Of a stretch of 11,395 bases of DNA, positions 8,230 through 11,395 are shown piece after piece. The stretch is from NCBI GenBank assembly GCA_028565635.1, contig JAOXYB010053589.1:1-11395 (forward strand), in the 5' to 3' direction. The notes beneath the pieces are model-generated. The model ran no database searches, was not told where the DNA came from, and saw only the letters and a program-made list of their open reading frames with translations. Both the position numbers and the translations under genes were made by a program. Within the stretch, counting starts at the first letter, position 1, and each line of letters opens with the position of its first letter. The DNA comes from Phoronis ovalis. Its lineage: Eukaryota; Phoronida; Phoronidae.

Positions 8230-8253
8230 TGAGTAAAATTGCTGTTTTACTCA
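8230..8253. repeat. Small hairpin, 9-bp perfect stem
   Basis: TGAGTAAAA (8230-8238) and TTTTACTCA (8245-8253) are exact reverse complements around a 6-nt loop. No T-run or gene end is next to it, so a termination role is not suggested. Confidence 0.6.
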
Positions 8254-8774
8254 GTGTCGGTTTCTTAAACATATATTTTTCGAGAAATGTTTGTATTTGA
8301 TCGATGCAAACCTTGGAAACAACACAATAAAATTATTGAAGCTTTGTTGTCTTATAATTTACGTTTTTGAAAAAAGCAATTTCTTGGAAATACAAGGTAA
8401 GAAAAGCGAAAACAAATATTGTACATGTATTCAATGTATTCCTATCTTTCACAAATAGCGAAACTTAATTAATAGTTATTAGGAATACTTCTTAGAGGAT
8501 CAAACATGTTGTTTTATGCATAACATCTTCCTTAAAATTCAGCCATGCTTAAAAGACGACTAGAGATCGTCATAACCTACTCAATTTATAAATTTCATGT
8601 CAAATGTTGAACAGATAATTAAGTAAATAAAAATACACATTTTTGAAAAAATAATAAATTGAGAATAACAGAAACATATGTAACTTTTCTACAGTCTCAT
8701 AATTATGCAATAAGAAAACAGGCCATTTTAGCTGAAATCTAACATTTTTCAATAATTTAATTTAATACAAACTT

Positions 8775-8794
8775 TAAACATTTGCAAATGTTTA
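8775..8794. repeat. Perfect 20-bp palindrome
   Basis: TAAACATTTGCAAATGTTTA equals its own reverse complement with no spacer. Its centre ATTTGCAAAT resembles POU/octamer or C/EBP-type sites. A C-run follows at once. Confidence 0.75.
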
Positions 8795-9936
8795 CCCCCC
8801 TTGCATATCCAAAGCGAATATTAATTTCCTTCAATTTATCCAACACTCCAATTTGGCAAGATAAAAAATCAGCTTTTTATGCACAATGGCGTTATAAGTA
8901 TACTTATTTTGAAGCTTAGTTTGAGAACAGTTAGTTATTACGTAAATGACGACTTACTAATTATCATGAACTTTGACAAACTTTCAGCATTGAAAACAAG
9001 TTATTTAGCTTTGAATTTCTGTATTTACCTCCCCTAGCAAATTATAACTAGTGTCCCGAAATGTTGCAACGTTTTTAATAACATTATTTAACCCAGAATA
9101 ACATTGTTACAATACTGTAATTGCTCATTATTGTAATTGCTAGTATTAAAAACTAATTAATTTAATTTCTGTGTTGCATTCTACTGTATAATTCCGTGAT
9201 ATGTACGTAAATTGCTTTGCAGGTTTTTCGTTCTTTTATCGTTGTATTTATTTGCCAAATGTTCGAATAAAGTTCATTCATGTTATTATTTGATTTTTCG
9301 AAAAAAATTACATATCATTGCGTTTCTCATATGAGTAAGACAATACCATTATAATATAGCCTCAATTTCAAAGTTCCAGACAACATTTATATTTGTATGA
9401 AACAAATGTAATACGAATTTATTTAAAACAGAAAGATAAGCCTATTACTGATAGCTTCGGTACTAATAACATTCGTTTGGGCATACTGCATGACTACAGT
9501 TAGTATACATTTTACTGTTTACAAGTTACGCATTTTTGAAAATTACAAATCATGTAAATGTCGAGGTAATTCTGGTCTGAGTTAATTTTTTTTATAAACT
9601 TTTATTGCTAACATTATTTTAGTTTTGTATTTTAAATGGTTTTGACTCAATTTGTTTTGAAAATTTATATTCCAAAATCCCGGATTTTCATTTTGAATAT
9701 ATTTTAGTCACAAAAACTGTACCGTTTAAAATAACACCAATATTTAATTTTTCTGCATCATTAAACGATAAAATGAAATCTATATCTCATATCGCAAATA
9801 TTCTCTGTAACTGAGGTCAAATGTATACACGTTTCTCATAGTTTCTGTTTATACTAACTTCTTTTTCCAAGAAATCTGTTTCACTCAAAACAATTTGATT
9901 GTTTTGTAGAACAACGAGGTTTTAAATGAATTTTCA

Positions 9937-10195
9937 CTATCTGCAAGAGCAATTTCCTGGAAGTACATACATGTATACACATAGTTATAAAATCGAAATA
10001 TATAATATATTAACCTTTTGAAAATAGCACTAATAAATAGCAATGCTGAGAAAGCTATCTGCAAGAGCAATTACCTGGGAAGTACACACATGCATTTACA
10101 TAGTTATAAAATCGGAAACAGTACTAGCGCAAATGTCCAGCTTATATTCACCTTTTGAAAAATTGCACTAATAAATAGCAATGCTGAGGAAGCTT
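9937..10195 (+). repeat. Two-copy tandem repeat, 118-bp offset
   Basis: Copy 1 (9937-10054) and copy 2 (10055-10195) both begin ctatctgcaagagcaatt, share cctggaagtac-like and atagttataaaatcg segments, and end gcactaataaatagcaatgc followed by tgag. Copy 2 has about 23 extra bases in the middle (around 10115-10140). Confidence 0.85.
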
Positions 10196-10226
10196 CTGAA
10201 CGCTTTTATAGAACACATTTTCACTT

Positions 10227-10409
10227 TTGGATTACCAATGGAATAACATGGATGAACTAGAAACGCCTTTTAGCAAAGGCCAGGTTGCACTCGCAGAAAT
10301 AGATGGTTATCCAGACCTATTAGGATTATCCTGGACCCATAGATGTCCAAAGAACTTCTGGGTGACCTTTAGCTCTTGTCGCAAGTTTCATGACATTTTG
10401 AGATTTTGA
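10227..10409 (+). pseudogene. Short open fragment with PWWP-like start
   Basis: 60 codons. The part K-G-Q-V-A-L-A-E-I-D-G-Y-P resembles the opening strand of PWWP chromatin-reader domains (G-x-V-x-A-K-x-x-G-Y-P-x-W-P), but the following W-P is missing and the reading soon runs into repeat sequence. There are no convincing splice sites. It is probably a decayed fragment inside a dispersed repeat. It could equally be chance. Confidence 0.3.
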
Positions 10410-10880
10410 TTGTTTGACCTCTAAATAAATTTTAGGGCCTCAAAATCAACTAAGATAACCTCTAAACGGCCTTTTAACTTCATTTTTGAACTTTTCATCA
10501 AATTTCCAGAAATTATTTTTTTTGACCTTTTGACCTCAATATGACCATATGACCCCTAAATTACCTGTAAATGACATAGTACTATCATTTTCGTAAGTTA
10601 AATGCAATTTTAAGATTTTGACCTTTTGACCCCTGAATGATCTTTTGACCTCTAAGGTCAGCTATCTTACCCCAGTGATGTCATATGTCACATTACATGA
10701 CCGTAGCACCACTCTGTCTTGATGTAGACACTCTTCCTTATTACAATTAGCTAAAACATGCTAAAAATCTGACCTTTTGACCAATAAAAGACCTCAAAAA
10801 TCATTATGTTTACCTTTAGGTGACCATATGCCATCATTTTTGAAATTTGACCTACTGACCTCAAATTGATCCCTGACCTA
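10361..10880. repeat. TGACC-rich degenerate repeat block
   Basis: I count 16 TGACC words on the plus strand in about 520 bp, often as TTTTGACC, with pairs such as TGACCTTTTGACCT. The spacing is irregular, so it is a degenerate short-motif array rather than a clean tandem repeat. TGACCT is the reverse complement of the nuclear-receptor half-site AGGTCA. Confidence 0.75.
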
Positions 10881-10971
10881 ATTTTAGTATGTCCCCTTCC
10901 CTACTAAGTCCATACCTTAAGTTTGACACTCATAGCTCAAAGCGTCTCCAAGTTATAGACGTTTGAAAATT

Positions 10972-11030
10972 GGAAGAAAAAAGAGGAAACAAGAAAAAGT
11001 AAAAAGAAAAAAGAAAAAAAGGAAAAAAGA
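10972..11030 (+). repeat. Purine tract (A/G, 57 of 59)
   Basis: An almost uninterrupted run of GAAAA-type words with only one C and one T. It could be a low-complexity expansion or the degraded A-rich tail of a retroelement. The complementary strand gives a meaningless Phe/Leu/Ser-rich frame. Confidence 0.75.
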
Positions 11031-11032
11031 TA

Positions 11033-11062
11033 CAATCTCAATAGATTGCACTTGCTGTGCAA
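11033..11062. repeat. Two adjoining hairpins after the purine tract
   Basis: CAATCT-caat-AGATTG (11033-11048) and TTGCAC-ttgct-GTGCAA (11046-11062) are perfect 6-bp stems sharing three bases. They could pair only alternately or as a bistable structure. Confidence 0.6.
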
Positions 11063-11395
11063 GAAACTAATAAAAAACGATAATTGTAAGGTAAGGTTTA
11101 TAATAAGTGACTGTATAGAGTGAGATTGGAGTTTGCTCGTAATATATTCATCTATACAAACAAAACACAAAATAACAAGTTTGCTATCAAACAGGCAGTT
11201 TTTCTTATTTGTTTTATTTATATGATGAAACAAATAGGCAACTTGGACAAAACGTTAAGGTCTATTAACATTCATTTCTTTCATTAAGCAAAAAATAGCT
11301 GAAAAAGTACATACAGAAATAAATTAAAATCATTATACATGTACATAATTAAAATTATTCACCGATAAAAAGCACATCTTTGCCCCCACATGTAT
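11063..11395. other. AT-rich tail of the window, nothing recognised
   Basis: No open frame with protein character and no repeat with a partner in this window. Confidence 0.5.

Larger units (their letters stand above)
7025..9936. other. AT-rich intergenic stretch without recognisable genes
   Basis: Nearly 2.9 kb. Minus-strand open stretches here are short and low-complexity. A short plus-strand start at 7344 (M-V-N-F-E-N-D-S-K) with good start context stops after ten codons unless a weak donor (AAAG|gttaaa) is used, and no partner exon is visible. The only structured elements seen are the hairpin at 8230 and the palindrome at 8775. Confidence 0.5.

Noticed and set aside
9116-9141. tgtaattgct repeated twice 16 bp apart
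   Set aside because: Too short in AT-rich DNA to distinguish from chance.
9885-10070. Minus-strand 61-codon open stretch
   Set aside because: Overlaps the tandem repeat; low-complexity and not preserved in the second repeat copy.
10937-11233. Minus-strand 98-codon Phe/Ser/Leu-rich frame
   Set aside because: Produced by the complement of the purine tract; the apparent membrane-like run is a compositional artefact.
1-11395. tRNA, rRNA, CRISPR array or bacterial operon signals
   Set aside because: None seen; the spliced-gene structure argues for a eukaryotic nuclear locus.

Overview
The window looks like nuclear DNA of an invertebrate animal. It is strongly AT-rich, coding is split into short exons with GT-AG introns whose phases agree across junctions, and there are tandem exon duplications and dispersed-repeat debris. 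The TGACC-rich repeat and general texture suggest a marine bivalve mollusc. That is an impression, not a demonstration.

Layout. (1) Positions 294-5076, minus strand: I reconstruct one multi-exon gene of 11 coding exons (5' end possibly incomplete). It is read right to left and gives about 522 codons with no stop. All ten exon junctions agree in phase, which is the main evidence that it is real. No named protein family is recognised. The protein has a basic N-terminal stretch, then a duplicated hydrophilic module, then a helical, charged C-terminal half. (2) Inside that gene, 2700-4780 is a tandem array of a roughly 905-bp unit carrying an exon pair (a and b). Two units are intact and one has lost about 633 bp, leaving only the 3' half of exon b. 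(3) The intron at 1557-1806 carries two stem-loops that share an identical 27-nt loop but have unrelated arms. (4) Positions 5077-6434 are a 1.36-kb gap between two divergently transcribed genes. (5) Positions 6435-7024, plus strand: a compact two-exon gene for a complete 112-residue protein with six cysteines, an unnamed putative metal-binding domain. (6) Positions 7025-9936 are a long AT-rich non-coding stretch with a 20-bp perfect palindrome and a small hairpin. (7) Positions 9937-11062 are repeat debris: two 118-bp-spaced tandem copies, a short open fragment with a PWWP-like start, a block with many TGACC half-sites, a purine tract and two adjoining hairpins.

How the genes may relate. The C-terminus of the minus gene (GF.RAV...W....L..I..ISQQF) resembles that of the plus gene (GFSHAM...W...LI.NIS.QF). 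The two divergent neighbours may therefore share a C-terminal helical motif or descend from a local duplication. No function can be assigned from sequence alone. Gene models rest on splice signals and phase logic, not on transcripts.
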